Position numbers and translations under genes: made by a program. This document shows positions 1 to 14,100 of a DNA stretch of 64,000 bases, one piece after another. The DNA comes from Rhodeus uyekii (Eukaryota; Chordata; Actinopteri; Cypriniformes; Acheilognathidae). The stretch is taken from positions 3,517,001 through 3,581,000 of the forward strand of contig JAWRVZ010000028.1 of the NCBI GenBank assembly GCA_037043235.1, given 5' to 3'. Position 1 is the stretch's first letter, and each line of letters starts with the position of its first letter. The notes beneath the pieces were generated by a model. The model was not told the origin of the DNA. It searched no databases and was given only the letters and a program-made list of their open reading frames with translations.

Positions 1-270
1 CTGTTCTTTTGAACTTTCTTTTTATCAAAAAAATAAAGATTTTATTAGGTCATCAACATGGGTAATGCATATTTCTTGAGCACCAAACCAGCATATTTGA
101 ATAATTTTTGAAGGACCATGTGACTGAAGACTGGAAAATCCATCTTTATATTTAATAATAATAACATCAAAAACAGTTATTTCAAATTATAATAATATTT
201 CACAATATTACAGTTTTTACTCTAAAATTCTTTAAAAACATTAAGCAACCCCAAACTTTTGAATAATAAT
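1..270 (+). repeat. dispersed AT-rich MITE-like repeat, right part of a copy
   Basis: Contains the family signatures TTTCTTGAGCA, TGTGACTGAAGACTGG, TAATAATATTTCACAATATTAC and the end CCCCAAACTTTTGAATAAT. Other copies are near 9660, 13432, 24715, 31005 (reverse), 50262 and 63385 (reverse). Confidence 0.6.
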
Positions 271-1301
271 GTAAATGTATGCAAATATATTCACAATATA
301 GCACAGTTCCTTATTGCTTATACAAAATGTTACTTTCTAAAAAAGTATAAACGACAAACCATCTATTTAAGTCCTTTATATTATTAAAGTATTCATTTAA
401 ACATTATTTTACCAGGCACATTCCTTATTGTTGTTGGGTATGAGTATTTGTTTTACAGTTTTATTGAGTGATTCCTTTTCATTCCTTTTTATTTGGTTTG
501 ATACTCAAAAGATAAAGCACCTAGATGTCATGGTCGTTTCCAGGCAGTGGTGGCTGCTTAAAATGAATATATTTTGAAAACTGATGTTTCTTCTAGTTTT
601 GTTTGAGGTTTGATGGTGCATCTCGACAGAAAAGCATCAAATGAGACCAGTTGCTTCGTGACCTGGAGTCACTGGCTTATGTTATTTGCATAATGACTCA
701 CGCTGCGATGTTCTTTGGGAGAGATTAAATTTAGAAAACGGCTGTGGGTCATGGTGCACTCAGAGTTAGTTCAGACAGGCTTTTTCACTAATATTTCTCA
801 ATTCCTCTGCCTAAGAAGAACTCTTGGTTCACGTCGAGCCTTGATAAAAAAATAAAATAAAAAAAAGTTTATGAAATCAGATAGCACTTCAAAGCTGTGT
901 GTGTTTGTGCCAATAACGTCATTAAATAGCTCCTGTTCCTCCAAGTTATATTAAGTAAATGATCTAACGATTTAAAATCAAGCTGAATTATTCATTATGA
1001 AGGTACAAAGTCTTTTTTAAAAGAGCCATAATTGGATGAAATCTTCCTTTTCATTTCAGCCCATTAAATAAATTAATGTCTTGTAAGAGTTTATTTTCAT
1101 ATTATAGAATGGACTAAAATAATACTTTCTTTACATGTATAATAATCTATAATCTTTATCTTCTCGTCCTCAGTAATAAATTGAATATTTGATTTTCTTA
1201 GATTGTTGCCAAGTTGTTAGTTTTGTGCATTGTAATTAACAGTTTTTTATTAGCATAAGCTTTAAGATATTATACAGGTGAGACTATAAAATAATTATCC
1301 A
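271..1301. other. plppr5 intron, no feature seen
   Basis: AT-rich single-copy-looking sequence upstream of the first plppr5 exon in the window. No plppr5 5' exon and no recognisable repeat. Confidence 0.5.
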
Positions 1302-1592
1302 GGGGTCTCATTTATAAAGCGTGCGTTCGCACAAAACGGGACTGGAAATTTACGTACGAAAGTTTCCACGCAAAGGTTGTGATCTATAAAAAACAAACTT
1401 GACGGGAGAATGTGCACACCTTTAAGCAAACTTTGAGCCACGCGTATGCACATTGTGGAGACAAAGCGAATTTGGCGACACAGATGGTCAGGTTTTATAA
1501 ATCGGAATATTTTTTGCCTTATGCCATTTTTGGCTTTTGGGTGCACGTAAACTTTTAGTAGGGATCCTACGCAGTTTTATAAATGAGACCCC
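1302..1592. mobile_element. MITE with GGGGTCTCATTTATAAA inverted ends
   Basis: Starts GGGGTCTCATTTATAAAGC and ends TTTTATAAATGAGACCCC, a 291-bp foldback-type element rich in CG-containing words unlike the flanks. The small ORF inside has no coding signal. Confidence 0.75.
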
Positions 1593-3107
1593 AGGTATTT
1601 ATTTATCCATTAGGCAATGTATAGTCAGCCGGTTATTTTCGCAAAAATAAGTTTAATGTCATCTATGTATTAGGGTAGAGCGCATACTATTGGAACAGAG
1701 GGACAACTCAAATGATCCAAAACATGCCGCACAGAACATACAGCACAACCAATGTATTCTGATTCATTAACAAATCGGATCCTTTGAGCAGATCCTTTTA
1801 ATGAATCATTTAAAAACTCCTGGACAGAAGTGTGAATCCATTGATTTCACTGAGTCAGAACAGATATGAACGAATGCTCCTAGATTAAACGAATCTATGA
1901 GACTCGCAGACAGCAATATGTTCCTTTGATGTCCACGCAGTTATTGAAATATCTATGCGATAGGAAGTATGAAAAAGCCATTTTTTTCCTCAGTTCATTT
2001 GCAGACAGAATGCGATTCAAGGACTGTCAGCATCAAAGTTATGTAGCCAACCTGGCAGCAAACAGAACTGATGTAGCGCCAGCCAATGGCATTTTTATGT
2101 GAAACTTAACTGGCATTATCACCTCTCTTACTAAAATAAGAGCATATTTTCTCTCCAAATCGTCTGCCAAACTTGTTTTGCTATGTGTCACTTAAAGCTC
2201 CACAAGGCCTTCCTTGTGCTAAATGCTAAAAAAAAACGTGCTAAATGGCACTTTGTTAATGTTGTCGGATTGTGTCTGCCAGCAGTTATGAACATGGTTT
2301 ATTGTTGATACAAGTTTTTCAATGGCTATAATAATAGCCTTGTCAAGCCTGTCATTCTGTTGAGCTGAAATGATGTTCTAAACAAGAAGAACATGACATT
2401 TAGGAGTGAAGGAGAAAAATGAAGCCCTTTCAGAAACAATGCTGACTTCCTGTTCTTTAGCAAATCTCTACCATTGTAAGAATCCTCAGAAAAGAAGGGT
2501 ATGCTATGAAGGGAGAAGATTAATTTGTGATGTGTCCGTCATGATTTTGGGTTTCTTAAGCCCATTGGTTCTTTTTTTTGCTACAGTATCATTAAGGGGC
2601 GAGCAACAAAATTTTTTGTCTAGCTCATTTTCTTTTACCTTGCATAGTTTTCTTTAGATTTTTGACAGTGAGGGCATGTCCATGTTGGGCTAGGTAATCC
2701 TAATACTCATGATTAGATTTTAACAATCTCCTTATTGTTTCTTAAAATCCCAGGAGTGACCTGTAAACCCTTTGCTAGTTATTCCTGAAGTCATGTTTGA
2801 TGAGAGTTTGCAGAACTAATTGAATCTGAATTAGATAAAGGAGCTTGTATCTCAGAATGATGGAAAGAAAATGTGTCTTTCTATTGATTTGTCTTCGCAG
2901 GCTGCACACAGTATCATACAGTGTAACTAGGGTAGTCCGATTCACAAAGCATTGACTCTTTGTGCTAATTATTTTTAGAGAATCCGAAACAAAGCGCAAC
3001 TGGTGTAGTCCAAGAAAAGATGTATCCAGCATCATCAAATGTTTCACTAAATAAACTCACCAAATCAAAATGACACATTCACAAACACACACACACACGG
3101 GTATATA
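1593..3107. other. plppr5 intron; old repeat traces only
   Basis: Around 1770-1910 there are degenerate copies of a GAATCATTTA/TTCATAAGAG-like dispersed repeat also seen at 36.5-36.8 and 38.7-38.85 kb. A short (CA)n lies at 3086-3098. No gene is seen. Confidence 0.4.
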
Positions 3108-3586
3108 CAGTAGTACTTTGAGATACGAGCATAATTCGTTCCAGAACCGAGCTCGCTACGATACAGTAGCAATATGCGCGGAGGATGAGAAGGGATTACA
3201 TAGATTACGTAAATTACATAGATAACGCAAACACAATACGGAAGTGTTGTGTTTCCGTCCTGTTTAGTGTATTGGATAGAGTGTAATGAGTGTAATGTAT
3301 GCCTCAGAACCTCATATTTATTATTATTGAACACACATAACTTGTAAATGTATATAAAATACACCACAGGAAGACCCAGGAGCGGGAAGTGGGAGATGCT
3401 TAGGGAAGTCAACGAACACGTGAAGTGAAGGAGTGAGGCGCCTTGAGCTGCTCCAAGTGTTTGAACACCCAGCATCTCTCAGCTGCTTGTATCTCAAATA
3501 TTTACTCGTATATCAAAGCAAAAAATTTGCTCAAAGGCTTGCGGAATACTCTCATATCGGGACACTTGTATCTCAAGGTATTACTG
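3108..3586. mobile_element. pogo/Tigger-like non-autonomous element (copy 1)
   Basis: TA-flanked, starts CAGTAGTACTTTGAGATACG and ends CGGGACACTTGTATCTCAAGGTATTACTG in inverted orientation. The interior repeats the GAGCTCG/TACGAGC words of copies at 38852 and 50429. 479 bp, internally deleted. Confidence 0.8.
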
Positions 3587-4869
3587 TATATATACAGCGG
3601 TAGCATCTAATGCAGTCATTTCTCCTAGCCACTTGGTGGGTTGAAACATTATATACGTTCTTCAATTGTAGTCTTTTAAAAATGTTTCTGAAACAATAAA
3701 CTAAGTGGAATTTATTGTTGTCAAAAATATAGACTGCTCAGTTTTTGAGACGTATCTGAAACACTTAAATTCTAATTTTCATAAGAATAGAGACACGATA
3801 CCAGCTGTGCCTTCTCGCTCTCTCATGTTTCCAACAGCTCCAGATGAATATTGTTGTACAGGACTTGAGTTTCGGCATGGGGTTGCGCATATTGAGTATA
3901 ATCTTACTCATTCTGATTTTGTGAGTTAGTTTCGCTGCCTTATTTCACTTAAACAGTCAAGTACACACAAAATGTCAAAATGCTGGCCATGGCGAGCATT
4001 CATGTAAACAGTCAGTTATCTTTTAATTGAACATAAACAATTGAGAAAGAATATGCACGTCTAACAGCGTAATGGATTTGTTTGTCAGGTCTTAAAATGA
4101 CAGCAGCCTAATGTACCTGCTGCCAAATTATGAGATAATATTAAAAATATCTATATGGCAGTTTTTCCCCATGGTATCGTTCAAAATTATTGCCAGTGAA
4201 AATAGTTAGTGGCTAGTAACTTTGGAAGACCACTAGCCACAGTGGCTGGTAAATGTCATCCTTATATGCCATCCTTATACCACTCAGATTCTGTGAGTTC
4301 AAACTCTTTTTAGTGAATCCACAACATAAAGCGCACCTGGTGAGTGCATTTGAGTGTTTGAGCTCCCTTCAGAGAGAAAGAGAGAGAAAGACTCAGATCA
4401 GTTATGAAGATAGGTCATTATCTCATCAACTCAGAAAATGATGTCCTCTAATGTGTGCTCACAGCTGAGCGATGAGATGTGTGTCACTGTGGAGATCACC
4501 TAGTGTTAGTCGTATCTGTCCCCTTAATGTGCTTAAATAGGAAAATGTGGTTCTTGTACACTCTGTGCTAATCGTGCCCTCATAAAAAAGCCAGGCACAT
4601 CCATGTAATAATTGAGCCAATTTCCAGGTCATGTTTGTCAAATACATATTTTAAGCCCCACGTTGATGGATTCTCTTTAAGGGATTACATACTTTTAATG
4701 TAAAACGAAGGTAGTGAATTATAATATGAAATATAGGAAGTTCTAATGGTTTTTCTAATGGTGGCTGATGGTCACAATAGTTGATCAAAAATCACGAAAA
4801 ATAGGTTTTTGTTTTCTTGTTTTTTTGTGTGTAGAAATTGGTATCTGTATCTGTTTTTCTTCTTCATAG
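3587..4869. other. plppr5 intron, no feature seen
   Basis: Intron directly upstream of the 4870 exon; short ORFs only. The last 60 bases form the pyrimidine-rich acceptor region. Confidence 0.5.
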
Positions 4870-5120
4870 GTGTATACCTGTTTGGCCTTTTCACCACAGA
4901 CATCTTCGTGAATGCCGGTCAGGTGGTAACGGGGAACCTGGCCCCTCATTTCCTGACAGTATGTAAGCCCAACTTCACAGCTCTGGGTTGCCAGCAAGCT
5001 CTACGCTATATCAGCCATCAGGAAGCCTGCACCGGCAACGAGGATGACATTCTGCGTGCCCGGAAGACCTTCCCTTCCAAAGAGGCGGCGCTCAGTGTGT
5101 ACGCTGCCGTCTATATGGCC
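4870..5120 (+). CDS. plppr5: plppr5 internal exon (C1 and C2 motif region)
   Basis: 251 bp. The acceptor AG is at 4868-4869 after a pyrimidine-rich tract; the donor is GCC|GTGAGT. The exon begins with the last two bases of a Gly codon and ends in phase 0. It encodes about 83 residues covering the end of a membrane segment (VYLFGLFTTDIF), the degenerate C1 region (AGQVVTGNLAPHF), an extracellular loop with several Cys (VCKPNFTALGCQQ, EACTGN) and the degenerate C2 region (TFPSKEAALSVYAA), where the catalytic SGH of active LPPs is SKE. Confidence 0.95.
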
Positions 5121-8100
5121 GTGAGTATCTCATAACTTCTACATAGGCTCATTGGAAAAAACGTAGCCTTGATGATATTAGTTGGATGTTAGCTTCTTGG
5201 ACACTTTCAAAGTTAAATGTCCAATAAGTGGTGCTTTCAGTTTTATCTGAAGCAAATGAACGTGAATCTGGCAATGTTAACTTGTTTTTTGTTGTTGTAT
5301 GTACGTGGCTGTTCGGGAAATGTCCAATGATTGGCAATAAAAGGTTAATGCTCGCATTTGAATATAACGTACCACCTACACTTAACCTGACCTAAACCTA
5401 ACCCTAACTGACATCATCTCTGTTTAAATTTTTTAACTACAGTATAGGAATTATTATTATTATAATATGATTTTGCTATTCAGTGCATATCTTGATTAGA
5501 AAAATCTAGTCTAATTTTTTAAATGCATCAAACATCCAAAATGTTTCAAGGATTATAAAGGCGCATTTTCTATACTTTTTTCACTTGATAAACTAATAAT
5601 TCGTTAAACTTGAGTTTTTTTTATTTTTGCTATATTTAGTTTTTTAGCAGTGATGGTTTAATTAACATGCTGTTCTTTAGCAGGTGAACTGTTTCCATGG
5701 TAAACCTTTCTTAGAAAAGTTGTCTTTAAATGTATCCTCTTTTCTTTTTTTACTGAGTTTTTCTTTATTTAGTTTTGATATTTTTAGCAATGATGGCTTA
5801 ATTAGCATGCTGCGCTTCAGCACTTGGACTGTTTCCATGGTAAACCTTTCTTGGAAAAGTTTTGTCTTTCAGTGCATCCCTTTTTAAGGCACTGCTATAC
5901 ACATGCCAAATATCCACATATGTGTGTTATTTACACTTGCAGATAATATAATATAAAAAAGGAACTCTGAAAAACAAAACAAATAAAAATGCCACTTAAG
6001 TGTGTTTTAAGAGTATACTTTCATAATTATGTTTCTTAAGTTCACGTTTTTTAAAAGTGTACCATATTAATGTCAAAATAAAAGTTTTACCTACCATTAG
6101 ATTTTCAGTTAAGTCCTACTTAAGTGGCTCAAAAGCATATATTTTCATTTAACAGCAATCAAAATTCAATCAAGTGTCCAATAATATTACATTTAGTTTA
6201 TACGCAAGTATATTCAATATCGCAATCTCGGTTTTGACTGAGGTGGTGTTTAGCAGCTTTTGCATCTGAAGTCTTGATATGCTATCGCTTGTTTCTGCAT
6301 GTTCTACGCCTATGTTTTGATTAGGAGGTTCAGTATTCTCTCAGAAGATGCGATGAAAGCACAGAAAGCCATAAAAACTTGTCTAGTGTACACACTAGAT
6401 ATAAAGTAATATCTCGGTTTACGAGTTTAATTCGTCCCAAGAGCGAGCTCGTAAACCAAAATGCTCCTACACCAAAACAATTTTCCCCATAAGAATGCAC
6501 TAAAAATCAATCTATTCGTTCCACACGACCATAAATGCCCATTAAATATTTGTGGGGTTTTACCCTATTAATTGCAGTTAAAATTATAACCATTAAGATC
6601 TCATATAAATATTAACTCATAATTGACAATTAAACTCTAAAAATACTTGACAATTTACTGTAATGCACTTCAGCTTTGAGCAGCGTGCATGGAGGTGACG
6701 AGAGGAGGGAGGAGCCAATGAATTCATGAACCATTACAGTTACTGCTTAGAGGTACTGCAGTGTATATTTCACTACGTGAACAATTGCGAATACAATTAA
6801 TTAATGTTAACAACAAGAGGTAAAACCGCTGTAAATCACTTATAAAAGTATCACTGTGGTGAATGATGCAACCAAACCAAGCGACGCTGAGAGAATGAAC
6901 GAGTTAAGGGGTGATAAAGGGGTTGGAACCGCGTGACTGTGTTATGAGAGGCTGTCATTAGGATATTTCCAGTAAAAATGCGCGCGAAAATGCTGAGCGT
7001 TAGGACTTTTCCACACAAAAATGCGCGTGGGTGAGGGAAAATTTTTACTATAGAATACTCGTACACCGATTTGACCCTCCATGCTCGTACACTGATTTGC
7101 TCGTATACTAAGTCGCTACTAAACCGAGGTATTACTGTAGTTATAAAACACACTCATGAACTTCTTTAGCTGTTGCATTGTCTTGAGTTGTTTTTTTTAG
7201 CGCCCTACTCTGAACCTTGCATTTTAAGATGGCACGTCAAGTTAAAATACGTCAAGTTCAAACTGTTCCTCCATAAATACATTGTATCCGTTTATAACAT
7301 GTAACACAAACACTGTAATGTCATCTGTGAGTCCTTAGAAAGTCAAAGTGTGGGGATCTGCACGTCAGAGTAATGGATGTGGCAAAAGGTCTTCGGAATT
7401 GGTCCCCAAAGCTACCTGTTAGGGCGTTGGGTTGGGTTTGGAGTTAGTTTAGTTGCCTCTACGTCTTGGCATGTCTATTACTCCAACCAGCAGCTTACCC
7501 TGTCTCAGAAAATCATTAGCTTTGAAAATTTTCAAGAAGGATATTCAAAGCACATCCTCCTCTGCTCTTCACACTCACCTCTGTTAATGAATGTTATGGA
7601 GAGTGACAACCGTCAATCTGCCTTTGCCTTTGAGCTCTTGTTTAAAAGCATCGGTCATATGAAGGTGATTTTGGCTTCTCTTACAACAAGCACCTCTTGT
7701 ACATTGTATTGTATTCGACAGGTTTGAATTTTTAATGGCCAGTGCAAATCCTTGATATGTATATATCTGCGTCTTAGTGATCGTCATGAAGCAGGCTTGG
7801 CATCTGGAGTGCATCCAGGAGAGATGGCACCACGCAGTAATGCGTTTGAAATGCAGATGCAAATTCACAGAAGCTTCATTTGGATTCTGTCCATAGCCTG
7901 ATCGAGCACAGATATGGCACAAAGCACTATAGCGTGAACATAGTCATTTGTGGCAAGGACTTTTTTTTAATGTAATACGCAACAGAAGAAAGTGCTAACT
8001 TTTTTTCCACGAACGCTGTTGTTGCCCAGTCTGTCAGGAATCTATCGGCAGGAAGGGTTGCCATTGAGAAAGGAAATTGGAAAGGAGGAAAGGAGTTGGA

Positions 8101-11100
8101 TTGGTGCGAAGAAGTCAATTTAAACTGAAAAATCAAGTTGCAGAGTAGCCAAAAGAAATCTGTGCAAAAGCCCATCAAAATCTTTGCTAAATGACAAATC
8201 ACGCATATCATTTTAGAAATGGGCTGCGAATTGAGAACTAACCAGCCCTAAAAATTTGACAACAAATGAGTTTTACTCATTCATTCCCATTTTAATCACT
8301 ACTTTTATGGCCTCCCTTAATTTTTCAGTTCATGGTCTAATTAGCCACAATGACCCGGTTAGGATGCCAGACATCCTGTGCAGGCGAGCAGACTATGAAG
8401 GACAGAATCTAAAAATCAAGTAATGAGCATCTGGCTGGGTTTAGCCCTCTTTTTCATCAGTGATGCTGCTGCAGATGTGCGCCAGGCCCACAAGGAAATC
8501 TCACTCCGTAGGGACTGCGAATATCTCATGCCGGCTGTTAGTTGAGTTGAGCCCTGATGACTAGAACTCTGTCCCGGGAGGTTCGATTATTAATGTAAAC
8601 ACAAGAGGAGTCTAATTAGTGTCTATAGGATATGCTTTACTCTGTCAGAGAGCTTTGAATTTTGTACTTCCTGCAAGGTGATCTCCAATCATATGAGCAG
8701 ATCATGTTTTATATGTAGGACGGTAAGTGTAGAGCTGTTGTTTTAGCTTGGATGTTCTGTAGAACCAAGAATTAGCGACATTCTTTTTTTTAACAATGTG
8801 ATTAATTAGAGACTAAGGTTGAGACTAGGTTGATAATCCCCCCATTTTTTTGAAGGGGGCGGGGGGGGGGGATCTTGTAAATGAAGCTGATTTGATGTGT
8901 TTTGCATTAATAAAATAGTTGCAATTTCCATACTGTGTGCATGTGCGTAGGTAGTTAATAGCTTCAAAAGATAAGTTTTGCAGTTGTAATATGTGAAAAA
9001 ATTCAAGTTCTTAAGAAAAACCAGTCAAGTTTGTTTCTTATGGGGATTAATTTAATTTATGAGTCTGCAGTCTAAGTAGGGAGTAGCTCACTACGTATCA
9101 GTACTTTGGAACAGAGCTGAAAATACATATTAACACTTTGTTAACTTTTGAAGAATGGCGTGGTAATGAAGTCAGAATAGTCAGCCCAGAGCTTCAAGAC
9201 TTTCTCATGTCAAAAGTCAAAGTCCTATGGGATGAGATTGACTTTCACCTAAAGTTTGATAAAGTCATTGAACAAATACTCTTTTAATGTGACATTCTCA
9301 ATCCTGAACATGATGGCTGACACAAATACATAAAAAATGTCTTCATCACAAATCATCACAGATGATGGCCAGTCGACCATTGACAAAATGACACATAGTA
9401 TCTCTCGGGGAAGACGTTCACGGCTGTGCAACAGTGTGCAAAAATGATATTTTGACAACTTACTTTGAGCAGCTTTCAGGCAGTCCAGAAGCTCTGCCCT
9501 TGACCTGAGAGATGACGTTTTGTTGCATTTAAAAAAGACTACATGGTTTTTGACAGTAGCCCTGAAGGCAGATGACAGAACTCAACTGACTTCTGAATCG
9601 CACATGCTAAATGTAGGACACGTGAAAAGTGCTCGCAACCCATTTTACTTCTGTACTCTGACATACTTCTAAGTTAAACAGGTTTTTATTTTTATAAATA
9701 GAACTATTTCAAAAATAAATGCTGTACTTTTGAACCTTATGTTTATCAAAGATACCTCAAAAAATGTGATTTTCCATGTTTTTATCATTAATAATAACAA
9801 ATGTTTTTTTTTGAGCAGCAAATCAAATGAAGAATTATGTGACACTGTAGTAATGATGCTGTAGAAAAATCAGCTTTGCCATCACAGGAATAAATTACAT
9901 TTTAAAATATATTAAATTTAAATAATTTATTTTAAATTGTAATAATATTTCAGAATTTGCACTGTTTTACTGTAATTTTGATCAATTAAATGCATAATTA
10001 ATAGATTATATAGATTAATAGATGAGTCTTGGATTAATCTATATTAATTAATACCTGAATAGATTAAAAATAAGACGAAATAAAATGATTCATCATTAAT
10101 ATAAAACCAATAATTTTAAATGCTAAAAGTGAATTTAAACATCACAACATTATATGCACTGTCAAAAATGGATATTTTTGAGCTTTTCTAAAGATTACAT
10201 TTTATATTGTAGTTAAATTATTCGTTTTTAAAGTTTAACTTTAAGTGAGTGTTAATATCTGCAATAATGAAAATATGAGCTTCAGTCTCAATCTTCAATC
10301 TTCAATATCCAGAATGCCCTACCACATAGACAACCATTGGAAGTGCATTACAATATTTTATATATGATTTTAGTTTTCATTATTCTGTCTGATCTGTCTG
10401 GTTTATATTATCATAAATATATCATGCATATTGAGATTTGAGGACACCAAAAATGCCTGCTCACCTCAACTCAGACAGAATAATCAGGTCACAGTGTGAC
10501 AATGACCTTTGAATACTAGAAAGGGACACTGAAAGACTGAGACTGTGAGAGAGACGACGCTGTAGTGTCTCAGACTTGCACAAGGTAACAATTACTGTCT
10601 TTGTGTGCCGTTTCCTTAGGAGCGATGGCTGATTATCCACGACCTTTAGCGCTGACACTCATGCATACTCCAGAATGAGTTGGCTGGCAGGACTGTCCCA
10701 CATTTATTCACATCTTCTCTTTCACTTTACTATGACATGGCTTTCAAAGTCACAACACAAATCTCCCTTTGGATAGACAATTAAACTGATCTAAATGCGT
10801 GTTGGACAGCTGTTCTCTGCCTCGTTACCCTCCCTTAGAAAACATACACACTCGTACACGAATTGAATATCTGAGATTTAGATATTTTGTTTCTGTGTGT
10901 GTGTGTGTGTGTGTGTATGCATTCGGGTGTTCACACTTTACAAGAACCATGTCTGTAAAACAGGGTGTGTATTACTTGGGGGCTTTCCTGTAGAGCATTG
11001 TTGCTTGCAACGCCAAGGTCATGGGTTCGATCCCAGGGAAAGCAAGAACCGATTCAACGTGTCACTCGTCTGACAAAGGCATAAATGTAAATGTAAAATG

Positions 11101-14100
11101 ACATGATGTACAAGACCTTTGGGTGTCTCCCAAGAATGCACTCCCTGTTTTAAAGATGACTGGAAAAGATGGAAAAAAACCACAAGAAAAATGTACAGTG
11201 CATCAAACGTTTTGGTAACCCCAGAAGTTAGATAAGCTAGTCAGAGCCACAAATAAATACTCGCAAACAGAAGTCACATTCGCCTGAGGAAGTAACCATA
11301 ACAACAGTTTCTGTCACTTTGTAAGGCTCTCTTTAAGTTTTGTGGTTGCTCCATATGTCTCAACTTTGATTGTGAGGTTCCCGAGTCTCTATATGCTGAC
11401 GTATTTCCTTTTGGGAGGAGGAAGATTTCCGTATGTAGCCTGAATAACCTGATGCATATTGACATTGCATCTCAAATGAGGGTTTGAGATTTGTGTGGTC
11501 GGATTGCATTGCATTTTGGAGTATATTATATTTTCATGATTTGATTATCCAAACAAGTGACCAAATGAACAGTAAATGCCTACTAATCGAGCGGTAGAGG
11601 TACAAAAATCAATTTGGGTTACGGGAGATGAAACACAAATCATTGAATATTTTAATGTTATTGATTTCTTTGTTTTCCTCTTATTTCAGATGTACATTAC
11701 ATTTACAGTGAAAGCCAAAGGAACTCGTCTGGCTAAACCAGTCATGTCTTTGGGCCTAATGTGCCTGGCCTTTCTAACGGGTATTAACAGGGTGGCGGAG
11801 TATCGAAACCACTGGTCTGATGTCATCGCAGGGTTTATCATCGGTGTGGCCATCGCCACCTTTCTAGTAAGTTTTTCATCAGCTTCCTGTTGTGTATATC
11901 TTTTAGGCTCGTTGCAAACATATAATGTAACAGTTGACAAAAAATGAAGGTTCTGTCATCATTTACTCATCCTCATGTTATTCCAGACCTGTATGATTTT
12001 CTTTCTTCTGTGGAACATAAAAAGGAGATGTTTTGGATAATGTCCCAGCTGAACTTTTCTATACAATGAGAGTTAATGGGGACGGGGACTGGAAAGCCCT
12101 TGTGCTCTATATTTAGGGTTCCATTGAAAACCTGGGAATTTGTTATTTTCAGGCCTGGAAAAGTAAAGAAAATTAATGCAATCTTAAATTGACATTTTTG
12201 CACAATTTTATTTTTAGATACAGTATGTCTAGTATATATGCAAGTAGTACATTAAAATTCCCTTACATGACTATATCTGATTGGACTTTACACTGAACAA
12301 CAATCTTGAATAGTCATGATCAGGCCTATACTGTATATCATTATTTATATAGTACAGTATTATGATATTTATTCATCATTTGAATTCATTATCTTGAGTT
12401 TGCATTTTAGTTTAAATGTTTAGTAATTTTAGTACTTCAGCCTACACTTATTTCAGTTTTAATATTTTATTAGTTGTAATAAGTTGATATTTATCATTTA
12501 CTTTATTTCAATTAACAATTAGTTTTAGCTATCAATACTGATATATATCCAGCATATTGTGAAAAAAAAAAGTAATCTGCTAGATACTGCTTTTTATTAC
12601 AATGTCTTTATTTTATTTTTATATTTAGTAATAATTAAATAGAAAAGACATAGAAACTCGCTGGTTAAAATGTGTGGGAATCATTCTCATGTAAGTCAAT
12701 AAAATTGTAAAGCCATACAGTAGATTTGTAACGAGCAAACTGTGAATAACGGGATAGAGAAAGGATAATGTTGGCTGCTGGGAAGCTAAGTAGAAGAACC
12801 GCTCACATCCTGACATTCTAGAGGGCCAGCTAAGCTCATGCCAACATGCAGCCCTGTTGCAGACCTTCTGCTCTAGGCCTCTTATTGCATTAAAGCCAAT
12901 TGTGTTGTGTAGAGCTGCCAAATGTAGGAAGATGGATTTCACCCTCGTTCCACCACCCACATCTGGGCAGACCATGATGCAGGTTTCCTCTCAGGGCACA
13001 GGAGCTTAAAGCAAATGCTAATGCTTTTGTGTCCTAAGTCCATCTCCTTAAAGATACCATGAGCACTACAGTCAAGCACAATGACTCTTGTTTTGCTGAA
13101 CTGCAGGTGCAAATTTTGTTTCTCTAAGGACTGGGATCAAGTTATTTGGTTTAGAAACAATGCCATATAGTGCGATAAAAAGGTAGCCTAAAAGGAAATC
13201 CATAAAATTTAACTTCACATGGGGTAAATTCAGCATGTAATGTACCAAATCCCAAGCTCTGTCCACAATCCTGAGCATGCGGAAACGTCTGGAAGGTGTG
13301 AATCTTGTCACATGCAGTAGAATAACACTGGAATGGGATTTTTTTTCATGCTAGATGCTGAATAAGTTGGTTTGCCACAGTGAATTGACTTCAAAACTGG
13401 TGTCTTGATACGTCAAATGTGTTTACGCTGCCATTCAAACATTTGAGGTCAGTCATTTTAATACTTTCATTGAGGGAGGATGCATAACATTAATAAAACG
13501 TGCCAAAAAACGCATTTATGTTACAAAAACATTTTATTTTATAAATAATATTCTTTTGAATTGTTCTATTCGTCAAAGAATCCTGAAAAAATACCACAGT
13601 TTTCACAAAAATGTTAGGTTTCACAACAATTTTAACTTTAATATTAATAAGAAACGTTTCTTGAGCAGCATATTAGAAGTATTTCTGAAGGATCGTGTGA
13701 CTGGCTACGTTTGCATCCAACCAAATAATCCGTAAGTAATCAGATTTACGACTCAATCGGACTGAAAAGCCTTCATGTAAACACCTTCATCGAGCTGATT
13801 TAGCTTCCGAAGGAAGTTTCGATCGGATTGGAAGGGGTGGATTAAGTCTTTTCTAATCCAATCTAGAGGACAGGTAAACACTTGATCAGATTGAAAACCA
13901 AAACTGGAATAGGACTGCGCATGTGCAATGATGTGCAAATGGCGTAATGGTTTTACTAATGGATAATTATGAGCTGCACGGCACAACAGTTTATATGCCC
14001 ATTGTCTTCTAATCTGGACCCAAAATAGATAATTAAGTCCTTTAAAACAAGGAAAAGAAGCAATGTTGGAGAAAAGTATGTGCAAACAGCGGGAAACTGT

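Noticed and set aside
7377..7922. Opposite-strand overlapping ORFs in a plppr5 intron
   Set aside because: No splice-site pattern, domain or codon signal favours either.
10990..11050. Possible tRNA gene (B-box-like sequence)
   Set aside because: No complete cloverleaf; the same unit recurs at 36625 and 58503 with a SINE tail.
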